NCBI GenBank assembly: GCA_027065125.1
Contig: JAMOOV010000132.1
Coordinates: 1 to 36,759 of the forward strand
Direction of reading: 5' to 3'
DNA from: Campylobacterales bacterium
GTDB lineage: Bacteria; Campylobacterota; Campylobacteria; Campylobacterales; JALSKU01
Length of the DNA: 36,759 nucleotides
Both the position numbers and the translations under genes were made by a program. Positions 26,474 to 35,198 of this stretch are shown here, in pieces (position 1 is the first letter of the stretch; each line of letters opens with the position of its first letter). A model generated the notes under the pieces. That model was not told the origin of the DNA. It searched no databases and saw nothing but the letters and a program-made list of their open reading frames with translations.

Positions 26474-26556
26474 AAACTCTCATACAACCACTAAAACCAA
26501 CTATAAAGACATATCAAAAACTATAAGGAGTTATATTTAAGTTGTAGAAGATCCAA

Positions 26557-26562
26557 ATTATA
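26557..26562 (-). promoter_or_regulatory. possible internal -10 box between tRNA-Gly and tRNA-Thr
   Basis: The 126-base gap between these tRNAs is unusually long for the cluster and holds a TATAAT on the minus strand. No good -35 at 17 bases is seen (TTGTAA lies at 14). It may be a secondary promoter for tRNA-Thr(GGU) and tuf, or chance in AT-rich DNA. Confidence 0.25.
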
Positions 26563-26599
26563 AAAATCTGTATTTTTTACAACAGCTCCCAGTTTGATA

Positions 26600-26676
26600 T
26601 GGAGCGGGAAACCGGACTCGAACCGGCGACCCTCAGCTTGGAAGGCTGATGCTCTAGCCAACTGAGCTACTCCCGC
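26600..26676 (-). tRNA. glyT: tRNA-Gly (TCC anticodon)
   Basis: Acceptor GCGGGAG/TTCCCGC, discriminator T, encoded CCA, T-arm GGTTCGAGTCC, and the anticodon loop CTTCCAA give TCC. It lies 9 bases after tRNA-Tyr. Confidence 0.96.
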
Positions 26677-26685
26677 TTATAGCAA

Positions 26686-26771
26686 TGGTGGTGAGAGGAG
26701 GATTCGAACCTCCGAAGGTAAAAACCAGCAGATTTACAGTCTGCCCTCGTTGGCCGCTTGAGTATCTCACC
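26686..26771 (-). tRNA. tyrU: tRNA-Tyr (GTA anticodon)
   Basis: This 86-base class II tRNA has acceptor GGTGAGA/TCTCACC, encoded CCA, a long variable arm and the anticodon loop CTGTAAA between GCAGA and TCTGC. The T-arm reads GGTTCGAATCC. Confidence 0.96.
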
Positions 26772-26828
26772 TTTGGCTTATTTTGTTGCTATATTTATAT
26801 CTGGTCAAACACTGTATCATTAAATCAA

Positions 26829-26905
<77 letters not shown>

Positions 26906-26925
26906 CACATTAAAAATGAGGTGAA

Positions 26926-26954
26926 ATTATACTTTAATTTTTTGATAATGTCAA
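26926..26954 (-). promoter_or_regulatory. consensus sigma70 promoter of the tRNA-tuf operon
   Basis: On the minus strand TTGACA (26954-26949) and TATAAT (26931-26926) are both perfect consensus hexamers with an exact 17-base spacer, about 20 bases before tRNA-Thr(UGU). This is what a very strong stable-RNA promoter should look like. Confidence 0.92.
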
Positions 26955-26984
26955 TAGGAAATGGCTGATTTAAAAAGTTTTTGA

Positions 26985-26990
26985 TATAAT
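26985..26990 (+). promoter_or_regulatory. -10 box of the yaaA promoter
   Basis: TATAAT lies 21 bases before the yaaA ATG on the plus strand, with only a weak -35 (TGGCTG at 26962-26967). It is back to back with the tRNA-tuf promoter, whose -35 lies 8 bases from this -35. Confidence 0.5.
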
Positions 26991-27011
26991 CTTTTTAAGA
27001 GGAGCAAAATA

Positions 27012-27758
27012 ATGATTATACTTTTTTCACCAAGCGAAACAAAAACAATAAATAGTACATATAAATTTATAGATGAAAAATCTTTCATTTTTCCCGAAAT
27101 GTTTACAAAAAGAAAAAAAGTTTTAGAAATATATCAAAATTTTATAAAAAATGCAGATTTAAATCAAAAGATAAAACTATTTGGCATCAAAGATAAAAAA
27201 CTTTTGAAAGAATTGAAAAATATAAATATTTTTGACGATTTAACAGAAAAAGCCATACTTAGATATAGTGGTGTAGGTTACAAATATCTTAAATATAGAA
27301 CTTTACATCAAGATGCTAAACATTTTATAGACAATCATTTACTTATATTTTCAAATCTTTTCGGAGTAATACAAGCTAAAGATAAAATCCCTTTCTATAA
27401 GCTTAAGCAGGGAGAAAAGATAGAAGATTTCTGTTTTGAAAAATATTATAAAAATGAATTTTCAAATATTTTGGACAATTATTTAAAGGATAAATTGATA
27501 GTGGATTTAAGAGCTTCCTTTTATGAAAAACAGTATAAGCCTAAAAAAGAGTATATAACTTTTAAATTTTTAAAAAATAAAAAAGTAGTTAGTCATTGGG
27601 CAAAAGCTTATAGAGGAATAGTCGCTAGAAAAATTGCTATTAATAAAGTAAAAGACGAGGAAGATTTGATGAATATCAACTTTAAAACATTGAAAATTAT
27701 CGATATAAAACAGATAAAAAATAAAAAAGAGTATCTTTTTGAAATTATCGATAAGTAA
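27012..27758 (+). CDS. yaaA: YaaA-family (DUF328) peroxide stress protein
   Basis: This 248-residue protein matches the YaaA fold at its landmarks: MIILFSPSETKT at the start, AILRYSGVGYKYL, LIFSNLFGVIQAKDKIPFYKL, LIVDLRASFYEKQY and VSHWAKAYRGIVARKIA near the C-terminus, the last being the signature (HxAKxxRGxxAR). E. coli YaaA is induced by OxyR and lowers intracellular iron-driven DNA damage under peroxide stress; purified YaaA binds DNA. The sequence is lysine-rich and diverged. GAGGAG precedes the ATG. It is transcribed alone, divergent from the tRNA cluster. Confidence 0.85.
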   Translation: MIILFSPSETKTINSTYKFIDEKSFIFPEMFTKRKKVLEIYQNFIKNADLNQKIKLFGIKDKKLLKELKNINIFDDLTEKAILRYSGVGYKYLKYRTLHQDAKHFIDNHLLIFSNLFGVIQAKDKIPFYKLKQGEKIEDFCFEKYYKNEFSNILDNYLKDKLIVDLRASFYEKQYKPKKEYITFKFLKNKKVVSHWAKAYRGIVARKIAINKVKDEEDLMNINFKTLKIIDIKQIKNKKEYLFEIIDK

Positions 27759-27832
27759 ATTTTACTTCATTCAATGTTTAATTAATATTTTTTTTGATAA
27801 AATCACTACTTAAATTTTATTAGGATGAAAAA

Positions 27833-30400
27833 ATGGATATTAGAGCCGAATTTTTAAAGTTTTTTGAGGATAGAGGACACAAAGTTTTACCAAGTGCTCC
27901 GTTGGTGCCGGATGACCCTACACTGCTTTTTGTTAATGCCGGAATGGTACAATTTAAGAGTATATTTACAGGAGAAATTCCCGTACCAAATCCGCCAAGA
28001 GCAACCACTTCACAAACTTGCATAAGGGCAGGAGGCAAACATAATGATCTTGAAAATGTCGGATATACAAATAGACATCACACTTTTTTTGAAATGCTTG
28101 GGAATTTCTCATTTGGCGACTATTTTAAAGAAGATGCGATAAAGTATGCTTGGGAATTTGTCACTGAAGTTTTAAAACTACCGAAAGATAGGCTCTATGT
28201 AACTGTTCACGAAAGCGATGATGAAGCTGAAAAGATATGGAAAAAGTATGTTGAACCTGAAAAAATAAAAAGATTTGGTGATAAAGATAATTTTTGGCAA
28301 ATGGGAGATACGGGACCTTGTGGACCTTGTAGCGAAATTTTTTATGATCAAGGAGAGGAGTTTTTTAATTCCGACGAAGATTATCTTGGAGGCGAGGGAG
28401 ATAGATTTTTGGAGATTTGGAATCTTGTCTTTATGCAGTACGAAAGAGACAAAGAGGGTACCTTGACACCTCTTCCAAAACCATCCATAGATACAGGAAT
28501 GGGGCTTGAAAGAGTAGTAGCCGTTATGGAGGGAGTTCCAAGCAACTATGATACAGAGCTTTTTATGCCTCTTATCAATCAAGTATCTCAAATGTGTAAA
28601 ACTCCTTATGTTTATGAAAGTGGAGCAAGTTTTAGAGTAATAGCTGATCATATAAGAAGTGTTACTTTCTTATTGGCACAAGGTATTACTTTTGATAAAG
28701 AGGGAAGAGGCTATGTCTTGAGAAGAATATTGAGAAGAGCAGTAAGGCACGGCTATCTTCTTGGCATTAAAAAGCCTTTTATGTATAAACTTGTAGATAC
28801 ATTAGGAGAAATTATGGGGAAACACTATCCCTATATCATAGAGAAAAAAGTATCTATCAAAGAGATGATAAAAAATGAAGAGGAAAAGTTCCTCTCAACT
28901 ATCCAAAGCGGTCTTGAACTTTTTGAAAAAGAACTTAAAAATACCAAAGATATTTTTAGTGGAGATATAGCCTTTAAACTTTATGATACTTATGGATTTC
29001 CTCTCGATTTAACACAAGATATGCTAAGAGAAGTGGGCAAAAATGTTGATATAGAAAGATTTGAAGAGTTGATGAGAGAACAGAGAAAAAGATCCCAAGC
29101 CTCTTGGAAAGGTAGTGGAGACAAGGTAAAAGAGGGAAATTTTAAAGAGTTGTTGGAAAAATTCGGCCACAATGAGTTTGTTGGATATGAAAACAATACA
29201 TCTCACAGCAAAATTCTCTCTATTTTGGATGATAACTTTAAGATAACCAATAGTTTAAATGAAGGAGAAAAGGGTTGGATATTTCTTGACAAAACTCCAT
29301 TTTATGCAGAAAGCGGAGGTCAATGTGCTGATACCGGTATCATTGAAACCGAAGACGGAGAGATGGTTGCAAAAGTAATAGACACTCAAAAATTTTTCGA
29401 TTTAAATCTATCCAAAATAGTAGCTAAGACAAATATAACAAAAGAGCAAAATGTCGTATGTAAAATTAATGACAGCAGAGAAGAGATAAAAAGGCACCAC
29501 TCCGCCACTCACATACTCCACTCGGCTCTTAAAAATATATTAGGAGAGCATGTTAATCAAGCGGGAAGTTTGGTGATGTCCGATAGATTGAGATTTGACT
29601 TTTCGCACAATAAAGCCTTAACCTCTCAAGAGATAGAAAAGATACAAGACTTTGTTAATAAAATAATACTCAAAGCGATACCCGGACAAACAGACATAAT
29701 GGACATAGAAGAGGCGAAAAAAAGCGGAGCTATGGCACTTTTCGGAGAAAAATACTCTCAAAAGGTAAGAGTGGTATCCTTTGGAAATGTAAGCAAAGAG
29801 CTTTGTGGTGGAACACATGTCAAAAACAGTAGCGAGATAGGAAGTTTTTATATAACCAAAGAGAGCGGAGTGAGTGCTGGGGTTAGAAGGATTGAGGCTG
29901 TCTGCTCCAAGGCAGCATATAAGTATGCTAAAGGTTTTATGAAAGATTATGCGAAGATTTGCGAAGAGGTGAAAAACAAAGATCCTTTTGCAGGCATAAA
30001 AAGACTAAAAGAGCAGATAGTTGAACAAAAAAGTGAGATTCAAAAACTTCAAAATAGTGCAAAAAACGATATAGCGATAGAAAAAGTCGGGGATATATCT
30101 TTGGTTGTTCAAGAGATTGATGCCGGAGATATAAAAGCTATGATAGACAATTTTAAAAATCAGCATGAAAAGATTTGCATTATGCTATTTCAAAAACGAG
30201 GGGATAAGGCTATGATAGCCTGTGGAGTTAAAAATGCTCCTATCAAAGCTGGTAGTTGGATAAAAGAGGTAGCCCCAATACTTGGCGGAAACGGTGGAGG
30301 CAGAGATGATTTTGCTCAAGCCGGCGGAAAAGATATATCTAAGATAAAAGAGGCTATCCAAAAATCAAAAGAATATGTTAAAGAGAAGGTTGGGATTTGA
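27833..30400 (+). CDS. alaS: alanyl-tRNA synthetase
   Basis: This 855-residue class II synthetase charges tRNA-Ala. The N-terminal catalytic core contains [22 protein letters not shown] and [23 protein letters not shown]; the editing domain has the zinc motifs HHSATH and CGGTH; the C-terminal part has the coiled-coil and DHHA1-type module ending [15 protein letters not shown]. Length is normal. TTAGGA lies before the ATG. Its stop is in TTGA with the start of the next gene, so the membrane gene is probably coupled to it. Confidence 0.97.
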   Translation: MDIRAEFLKFFEDRGHKVLPSAPLVPDDPTLLFVNAGMVQFKSIFTGEIPVPNPPRATTSQTCIRAGGKHNDLENVGYTNRHHTFFEMLGNFSFGDYFKEDAIKYAWEFVTEVLKLPKDRLYVTVHESDDEAEKIWKKYVEPEKIKRFGDKDNFWQMGDTGPCGPCSEIFYDQGEEFFNSDEDYLGGEGDRFLEIWNLVFMQYERDKEGTLTPLPKPSIDTGMGLERVVAVMEGVPSNYDTELFMPLINQVSQMCKTPYVYESGASFRVIADHIRSVTFLLAQGITFDKEGRGYVLRRILRRAVRHGYLLGIKKPFMYKLVDTLGEIMGKHYPYIIEKKVSIKEMIKNEEEKFLSTIQSGLELFEKELKNTKDIFSGDIAFKLYDTYGFPLDLTQDMLREVGKNVDIERFEELMREQRKRSQASWKGSGDKVKEGNFKELLEKFGHNEFVGYENNTSHSKILSILDDNFKITNSLNEGEKGWIFLDKTPFYAESGGQCADTGIIETEDGEMVAKVIDTQKFFDLNLSKIVAKTNITKEQNVVCKINDSREEIKRHHSATHILHSALKNILGEHVNQAGSLVMSDRLRFDFSHNKALTSQEIEKIQDFVNKIILKAIPGQTDIMDIEEAKKSGAMALFGEKYSQKVRVVSFGNVSKELCGGTHVKNSSEIGSFYITKESGVSAGVRRIEAVCSKAAYKYAKGFMKDYAKICEEVKNKDPFAGIKRLKEQIVEQKSEIQKLQNSAKNDIAIEKVGDISLVVQEIDAGDIKAMIDNFKNQHEKICIMLFQKRGDKAMIACGVKNAPIKAGSWIKEVAPILGGNGGGRDDFAQAGGKDISKIKEAIQKSKEYVKEKVGI

Positions 30401-30894
30401 TACAATTTTTTACAAATTTTTATGCGGAATATGGTAGATTTATTGTATTTTTACATGTTATTTCAGCCGTTATATGGGTAGGTGGTATGATTGTTATAAA
30501 ATTTATTGTTTCACCTGCAATAGCAACTATACAAGATACCAAACTAAAACTTTCAAGAATATTGCAAATCTTGCAAAGACTTTTCAACTTTGTGATGATT
30601 TGCATAATAGTCTTAGCTATAACCGGAGTTTTTATGAATTTAGGTCACGATTTTAGGCATTCTGCCCCTTCTTTATATATACTTATCCATATAAAAGAGG
30701 CTATTTGGACACTAATGGTCATAAACTTTATCTATATATATAAAAAAAGAAATAAAGCGGAAAGAGAATTTTTAAGCGGGGACAATGAAAGTACAGCTGA
30801 AAATATTTTTATTATCAGCAACTATCTTTTACCGCTTAATATATTTCTCGGCTTTGTAACTATATATTTTGGAATTATTTTAAGGGGTTTATAA
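30397..30894 (+). CDS. small integral membrane protein, CopD/HemJ-like
   Basis: This 165-residue protein has four predicted membrane segments, near 14-38, 62-82, 91-115 and 137-161. The first contains [15 protein letters not shown] with His20, and the third has His98; histidines in these positions occur in CopD- and HemJ-like membrane proteins, where some bind haem. The start is TTG, overlapping the alaS stop as TTGA, with AAGG about 7 bases upstream. It ends directly before maf. Family membership rests on the HxxxxxWVGG pattern and topology only, and I assign no reaction. Confidence 0.7.
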   Translation: MIQFFTNFYAEYGRFIVFLHVISAVIWVGGMIVIKFIVSPAIATIQDTKLKLSRILQILQRLFNFVMICIIVLAITGVFMNLGHDFRHSAPSLYILIHIKEAIWTLMVINFIYIYKKRNKAEREFLSGDNESTAENIFIISNYLLPLNIFLGFVTIYFGIILRGL

Positions 30895-31443
30895 ATGATA
30901 ATACTCTCGTCATTCTCTAAAACAAGAGCAAAGATATTGAAAGATTATGGTATTGAGTTTGAACAAAAAGGATGCGATTTTGACGAAGAGAGTATAAAAG
31001 CGGAGTCAGCAAAAGAGTTTGTCTATCTTTCGGCAAAGGGCAAAATGGCACTTTGCGAAGAGAGATTTGGGATAGATACACCCCTATTGTGTGCTGATAC
31101 TGTCGTAAGTTCAAACGACAAAATCCTAAGAAAAGCAAAAGATAAAGATGATGCAAGAAAAATCCTCCTTGAGCAAAGTGGAAATAGAGTTTCTATCTTG
31201 ACTTGCATGATATACAAAAGCAATACATTTGCTTTTACGGATTTATCCGCGACGACATATATATTTGATAAATTTGGCAAAGAGGAACTTGAAAAATATC
31301 TTGAAAGCGGCGAGTGGAAAGGAAAAGCGGGAGCCTGTATGGTCGAAGGATTTTGTAAAAAATATATCAAAGAGGTTAGAGGTCTTGAGAGTTGTGCCAT
31401 GGGACTTCAGATAGAAAAATTACTACCATTTTTAAAATTATAA
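30895..31443 (+). CDS. maf: Maf-type nucleoside triphosphate pyrophosphatase
   Basis: This 182-residue protein begins IILSSFSKTRAKIL, the Maf SxxR nucleotide-binding start, and has CADTVV with Asp68 as catalytic residue, then GKAGACMVEGF near the C-terminus. Maf proteins hydrolyse non-canonical or excess NTPs (dTTP, UTP, or methylated nucleotides) to NMP and PPi. It starts immediately after the CopD-like gene and ends immediately before the BioF-like gene. Substrate subgroup is not resolved. Confidence 0.9.
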   Translation: MIILSSFSKTRAKILKDYGIEFEQKGCDFDEESIKAESAKEFVYLSAKGKMALCEERFGIDTPLLCADTVVSSNDKILRKAKDKDDARKILLEQSGNRVSILTCMIYKSNTFAFTDLSATTYIFDKFGKEELEKYLESGEWKGKAGACMVEGFCKKYIKEVRGLESCAMGLQIEKLLPFLKL

Positions 31444-32544
31444 ATGTTTTACGACAGAGAATTACAAGCGATAAAAAGAGCAAACAGATACAGAAAGAGA
31501 GAGATTTTTGGTGAGAATTTACTGGATTTTGCATCAAATGATTATCTGGGACTATCAAAAAAAAGAGGACTTTTTAAAAAAGCTTGTAAAAGAGTTCTTC
31601 GTTACAAATTTCACTCTCCAAAAGCCTCAACTCTTGTAAATGGATATCACCCCATACATAAAGAGTTTGAAAACTATATCTCTAAAATAAACGGTTTTGA
31701 AAAAGCGACAACCTTAGGTAGTGGCTTTTTGGCAAACATATCTCTTTTTGAAGCACTTCCAAGAAGAGGAGATTTGCTTCTGTTTGATGAAGAATTTCAT
31801 GCAAGCGGACTTATAACAAAAAAGATGAGTGAAGCTACGGTAGATATTTTTAAACATAATGATTATAATGATTTAAAAACCAAAATAAAAAAATTTAAAA
31901 ACTTTTCAAAGAGTAGAGTTATCATAGCGGTAGAGGGCATATACTCTATGAGTGGAGATATGGTAAAGAAAGAAATTTTTGACATTGCCGATAGTCATAA
32001 TGCCATATTGGTAGTGGATGAAGCTCATAGTGTGGGTATTGTCGGGAAACATTTACTTGGCATATTTGAATATTATGGCATAAAACCCAAAAAAAATCAT
32101 ATCAAAATGGGAACTCTCGGAAAGGCTCTTGGAAGTTACGGTGCCTATATACTAAGTTCAAAAGAGATATATAACTATCTTTGCAATAGGGCAAAAGCTA
32201 TCATATATACAACCGCACCCTCTATTTTTGATATAGCTTTAGCACATGAAAATTTTTTATATATAGAAAAAAATTTACAAACTATTAAAAATAATATAAA
32301 AAAAATTAAAAAAATAACCTCCGATATATTGGGAATAAAACCTAAAAGTTTAATTTTGCCCATAGAGTTGGAAAATTCTCAACAAGCTATAAAATTGAAA
32401 CAATATCTCTTATCTCAAGGTTTTATAGTAGGTGCTATTAGACCCCCTACTGTCAAAAAACCAATTTTAAGAGTTATATTGAGATTGAAAGAAAAAAAAT
32501 TGAAAAAACTTTTAAGAATTATTCAATCAGAGGTTTTATCTTGA
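31444..32544 (+). CDS. BioF/KBL-like PLP-dependent alpha-oxoamine synthase
   Basis: This 366-residue fold-type I PLP enzyme shows LLDFASNDYLGLS, ASTLVNGYHPIHKEFENYIS, DEEFHASG, Asp192 in VVDEAHSVGI and the PLP lysine Lys227 in GTLGKALGSYG. The family makes 8-amino-7-oxononanoate (biotin pathway), 2-amino-3-ketobutyrate or related ketones from an amino acid and an acyl-CoA or acyl-ACP. BioF is the most likely choice: a bioF-annotated gene also sits next to pbp1A in H. pylori, as I recall. No other bio gene is in the window. It overlaps the ABC ATPase by TTGA. Confidence 0.85.
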   Translation: MFYDRELQAIKRANRYRKREIFGENLLDFASNDYLGLSKKRGLFKKACKRVLRYKFHSPKASTLVNGYHPIHKEFENYISKINGFEKATTLGSGFLANISLFEALPRRGDLLLFDEEFHASGLITKKMSEATVDIFKHNDYNDLKTKIKKFKNFSKSRVIIAVEGIYSMSGDMVKKEIFDIADSHNAILVVDEAHSVGIVGKHLLGIFEYYGIKPKKNHIKMGTLGKALGSYGAYILSSKEIYNYLCNRAKAIIYTTAPSIFDIALAHENFLYIEKNLQTIKNNIKKIKKITSDILGIKPKSLILPIELENSQQAIKLKQYLLSQGFIVGAIRPPTVKKPILRVILRLKEKKLKKLLRIIQSEVLS

Positions 32545-33236
32545 GTTTCATATGTAAAAAATTGACAATTAAAAATAGAAACAATACACTTCTTGATATA
32601 AATTTTGAGATAGAAAACTCTTTTGCTCTTGTAGGACAAAGCGGAAGTGGAAAAAGTTTGACTTTAAAAGCTATACTCGGAATGATTCCTCAAAATTTAG
32701 ACTATTTTATTGACTTTTCTTGGGAATATGATTTAATTAAAGGAAAAACGGTAGCAATGATTCCTCAAAATCCATTTACATCTCTTTCGCCTCTAAATAA
32801 AATAAAAGATAATTTTTTTGTTCCGGAAAATAAGATGAAAGAATTACTACAAATGGTTGAAATGGAGCATGACTTAGCCAATAGATTTCCAAGTGAATTA
32901 AGTGGAGGACAATTGCAAAGAATTATCATAGCCATAGCAATTTCTCACAAACCAAAATTGTTACTACTTGATGAGCCAACAACTGCACTCGATAGCGATT
33001 CTAAAGATAAAATATTATCACTTTTTAAAGAGTTAAAAAAAACATATGATTTTAAAATCCTTTTTGTAACTCATGACATTAACTCCAGTAGAATAATATG
33101 CGATAAAATAGGTATAATACACAAAGGAAAGATAGTAGAACAAGGAGTTATTGAAGATATTTTGCAAAATCCAAAAGAGGATTATACAAAAAAACTGATA
33201 GAATCAAATTTTCAAAACAGGGAGTTTAGAAGATAA
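32541..33236 (+). CDS. lone ABC ATPase related to OppD/DppD
   Basis: This 231-residue ATPase has Walker A GQSGSGKSLT (32-41), the Q-loop MIPQNPFTSLSP (73-84, the OppD/DppD style), signature LSGGQLQR (120-127), Walker B LLLLDEPTTALD (140-151) and H-loop His178. The region between Walker A and the Q-loop is short, and there is no C-terminal peptide-transporter domain, so it is smaller than true OppD (about 320). The TTG start overlaps the BioF-like stop as TTGA. No permease or binding protein is nearby; partners may be elsewhere, or it may not be a transporter. Confidence 0.85.
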   Translation: MSFICKKLTIKNRNNTLLDINFEIENSFALVGQSGSGKSLTLKAILGMIPQNLDYFIDFSWEYDLIKGKTVAMIPQNPFTSLSPLNKIKDNFFVPENKMKELLQMVEMEHDLANRFPSELSGGQLQRIIIAIAISHKPKLLLLDEPTTALDSDSKDKILSLFKELKKTYDFKILFVTHDINSSRIICDKIGIIHKGKIVEQGVIEDILQNPKEDYTKKLIESNFQNREFRR

Positions 33237-35159
33237 ATGTTAAAGTATATTATATCATTTTTTATGTTAACAATTATCGGAGTTAGTGTATTCCTTATAA
33301 AGATATATTCCGATATTAGATTTGATGCTTATAAGATAATAAATTATTCACCAAATTTAACAACCCGTATCTATGACAAAAATGGAAAACTACTTGCAAA
33401 CATATTCGACAAACAAAATAGAGTATATGTAAAGTACAAAGATATCCCTCCTATGGTTATCGAATCTCTTGTAGCTATAGAAGATACACTCTTTTTTGAA
33501 CACTCTGGCATAAATATGGAAGCTATTTTTAGAGCGGCTATCAAAGATATAAAGGCAATGAAATTCGTAGAAGGTGCTAGCACCCTAACTCAGCAACTCA
33601 TAAAAGACACTCTTTTAACAAGAAATAAAACTATCATAAGAAAACTTAAAGAGGCTATGTTAGCGATAAGGGTTGACAGCATGCTAAGCAAAGAAGAAAT
33701 TATAGAAAGATATCTAAATCAAGTATATTTTGGACATGGCTATTATGGCATAAAAACAGCCAGTCTTGGCTATTTTCACAAACAACTTGATGAGCTTGAT
33801 TTAAAAGAGATAGCTATACTTGTCGGATTGCCAAAAGCCCCAAGTGCTTATAATCCTACAAGGCACCTTGACCTCTCTCTTGCAAGAGCAAATATGGTAT
33901 TGAATAGACTTTATAAACTTGGCTGGATAGATAAAAAACAATACATGAAAACACTCGATGAAAGACCAATTATATTTGACGATACTCTGACACGAAACCA
34001 AGCACCATACATCATTGACGAAGTAATCAAAAAAGTAGGCAAAAAATATCATGATTTGAAAACAGGAGGATACAAAATATATCTTAGTGTTGATTTAAAG
34101 TTACAAAATCTTGCAAAAAAAGCTCTAAAATATAGTTACAAAAATATAATCAAAAGAGACAATGATATAAATAGTACACTAAATGGGGCTATGATTGTCA
34201 TGGATAATCATACGGGAAAAATTTTGGCAATGGTTGGAGGAGTGGACTATAAAAAAAGTTCTTTCAACCGTGCAACCCAAAGCAAAAGACAACCCGGCTC
34301 AAGCATAAAGCCTTTCATTTATCAACTCGCTTTAAACTCCGGATATAATGAAGCTACAAAAATACCTGATATATCAAGAGTCTATTTTGATAAGCAAAAT
34401 GACAAAGAATGGACTCCGAGAAATTATGAAAACAATTTTGAAGGACTTATAACTCTTGAAGATGCTCTTGTTCATTCAAGAAACTTAGCTACGATAAATT
34501 TGGTAAACAGTCTTGGCTTGGAAAATGTTTATAAAAGCTTGAAATTTATCGGCTTCAAAGATGTGCCTTATGATCTTTCTATCTCTCTTGGAAGCTTTGG
34601 AGTATCTCCTTATGAATTTGCAAGCAAATATACTCTTTTTTCCAATTACGGAACGATGATGAAACCTTTACTTATCACAAAAATAGTAAATAGATTTGGA
34701 GAAATTGAGAGTTTCGAACCGCAAGGAAAACTTATCAATGAACCAAAACAAGCTTTTTTGATAATCGATATTTTAAAAAATGTTGTACTAAGAGGAACAG
34801 GTAGAAATGCAAAAGTCCAGGGCATAGAAACCGCAGGAAAAACAGGAACAACCAATAACTTTATTGATGCTTGGTTTTGTGGTTTTACACCTCAGATAGA
34901 GGTTATAACTTGGTTTGGAAACGATGATAACACACCAATGAAAAGAAGAGAAACAGGTGGCAGAGCGGCAGCACCGGCATTTAAATATTTTGTTGAAAAT
35001 TATTTAAAACTTCATCCTGAAACAAAAAGAAAATTTGATATACCAAAAGGTGTTCATAAATTTATCTTCAATGGTAGGACATATTATTATACTGATATAT
35101 CAAAACCACCTGTTCAAAATAGCATATCCCAAGACGAAAAGAGTAAATTGATATTTTAA
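33237..35159 (+). CDS. pbpA: class A penicillin-binding protein 1A (bifunctional peptidoglycan synthase)
   Basis: This 640-residue protein has a short cytoplasmic tail, one membrane anchor (about 3-23), a GT51 glycosyltransferase domain with catalytic Glu82 (EDTLFFEHSG) and GASTLTQQLIK, and a transpeptidase domain with Ser355 (SSIK), SRN (414-416) and KTGT (535-538). All catalytic motifs are intact. It polymerises and crosslinks peptidoglycan at the inner membrane. The ATG abuts the ATPase stop; translation is probably coupled. It ends the alaS-maf-pbpA run known in Campylobacter jejuni. Confidence 0.95.
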   Translation: MLKYIISFFMLTIIGVSVFLIKIYSDIRFDAYKIINYSPNLTTRIYDKNGKLLANIFDKQNRVYVKYKDIPPMVIESLVAIEDTLFFEHSGINMEAIFRAAIKDIKAMKFVEGASTLTQQLIKDTLLTRNKTIIRKLKEAMLAIRVDSMLSKEEIIERYLNQVYFGHGYYGIKTASLGYFHKQLDELDLKEIAILVGLPKAPSAYNPTRHLDLSLARANMVLNRLYKLGWIDKKQYMKTLDERPIIFDDTLTRNQAPYIIDEVIKKVGKKYHDLKTGGYKIYLSVDLKLQNLAKKALKYSYKNIIKRDNDINSTLNGAMIVMDNHTGKILAMVGGVDYKKSSFNRATQSKRQPGSSIKPFIYQLALNSGYNEATKIPDISRVYFDKQNDKEWTPRNYENNFEGLITLEDALVHSRNLATINLVNSLGLENVYKSLKFIGFKDVPYDLSISLGSFGVSPYEFASKYTLFSNYGTMMKPLLITKIVNRFGEIESFEPQGKLINEPKQAFLIIDILKNVVLRGTGRNAKVQGIETAGKTGTTNNFIDAWFCGFTPQIEVITWFGNDDNTPMKRRETGGRAAAPAFKYFVENYLKLHPETKRKFDIPKGVHKFIFNGRTYYYTDISKPPVQNSISQDEKSKLIF

Positions 35160-35160
35160 T

Positions 35161-35198
35161 AATATAGGAGGAGCAATCCCCTCCTATATTATATTTTT
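35161..35198 (+). terminator. terminator after pbpA, overlapping the glnA 3' end
   Basis: AATATAGGAGG (35161-35171) and CCTCCTATATT (35180-35190) form an 11-bp perfect stem with an 8-base loop, followed by ATATTTTTAG on the plus strand. The T tract reaches the glnA stop codon. For glnA the following sequence is T-poor, so it is mainly a pbpA terminator. Confidence 0.85.

Noticed and set aside
28178-28651. 157-codon open frame opposite alaS
   Set aside because: It is antisense within the alaS catalytic core, with no start signal and atypical composition.
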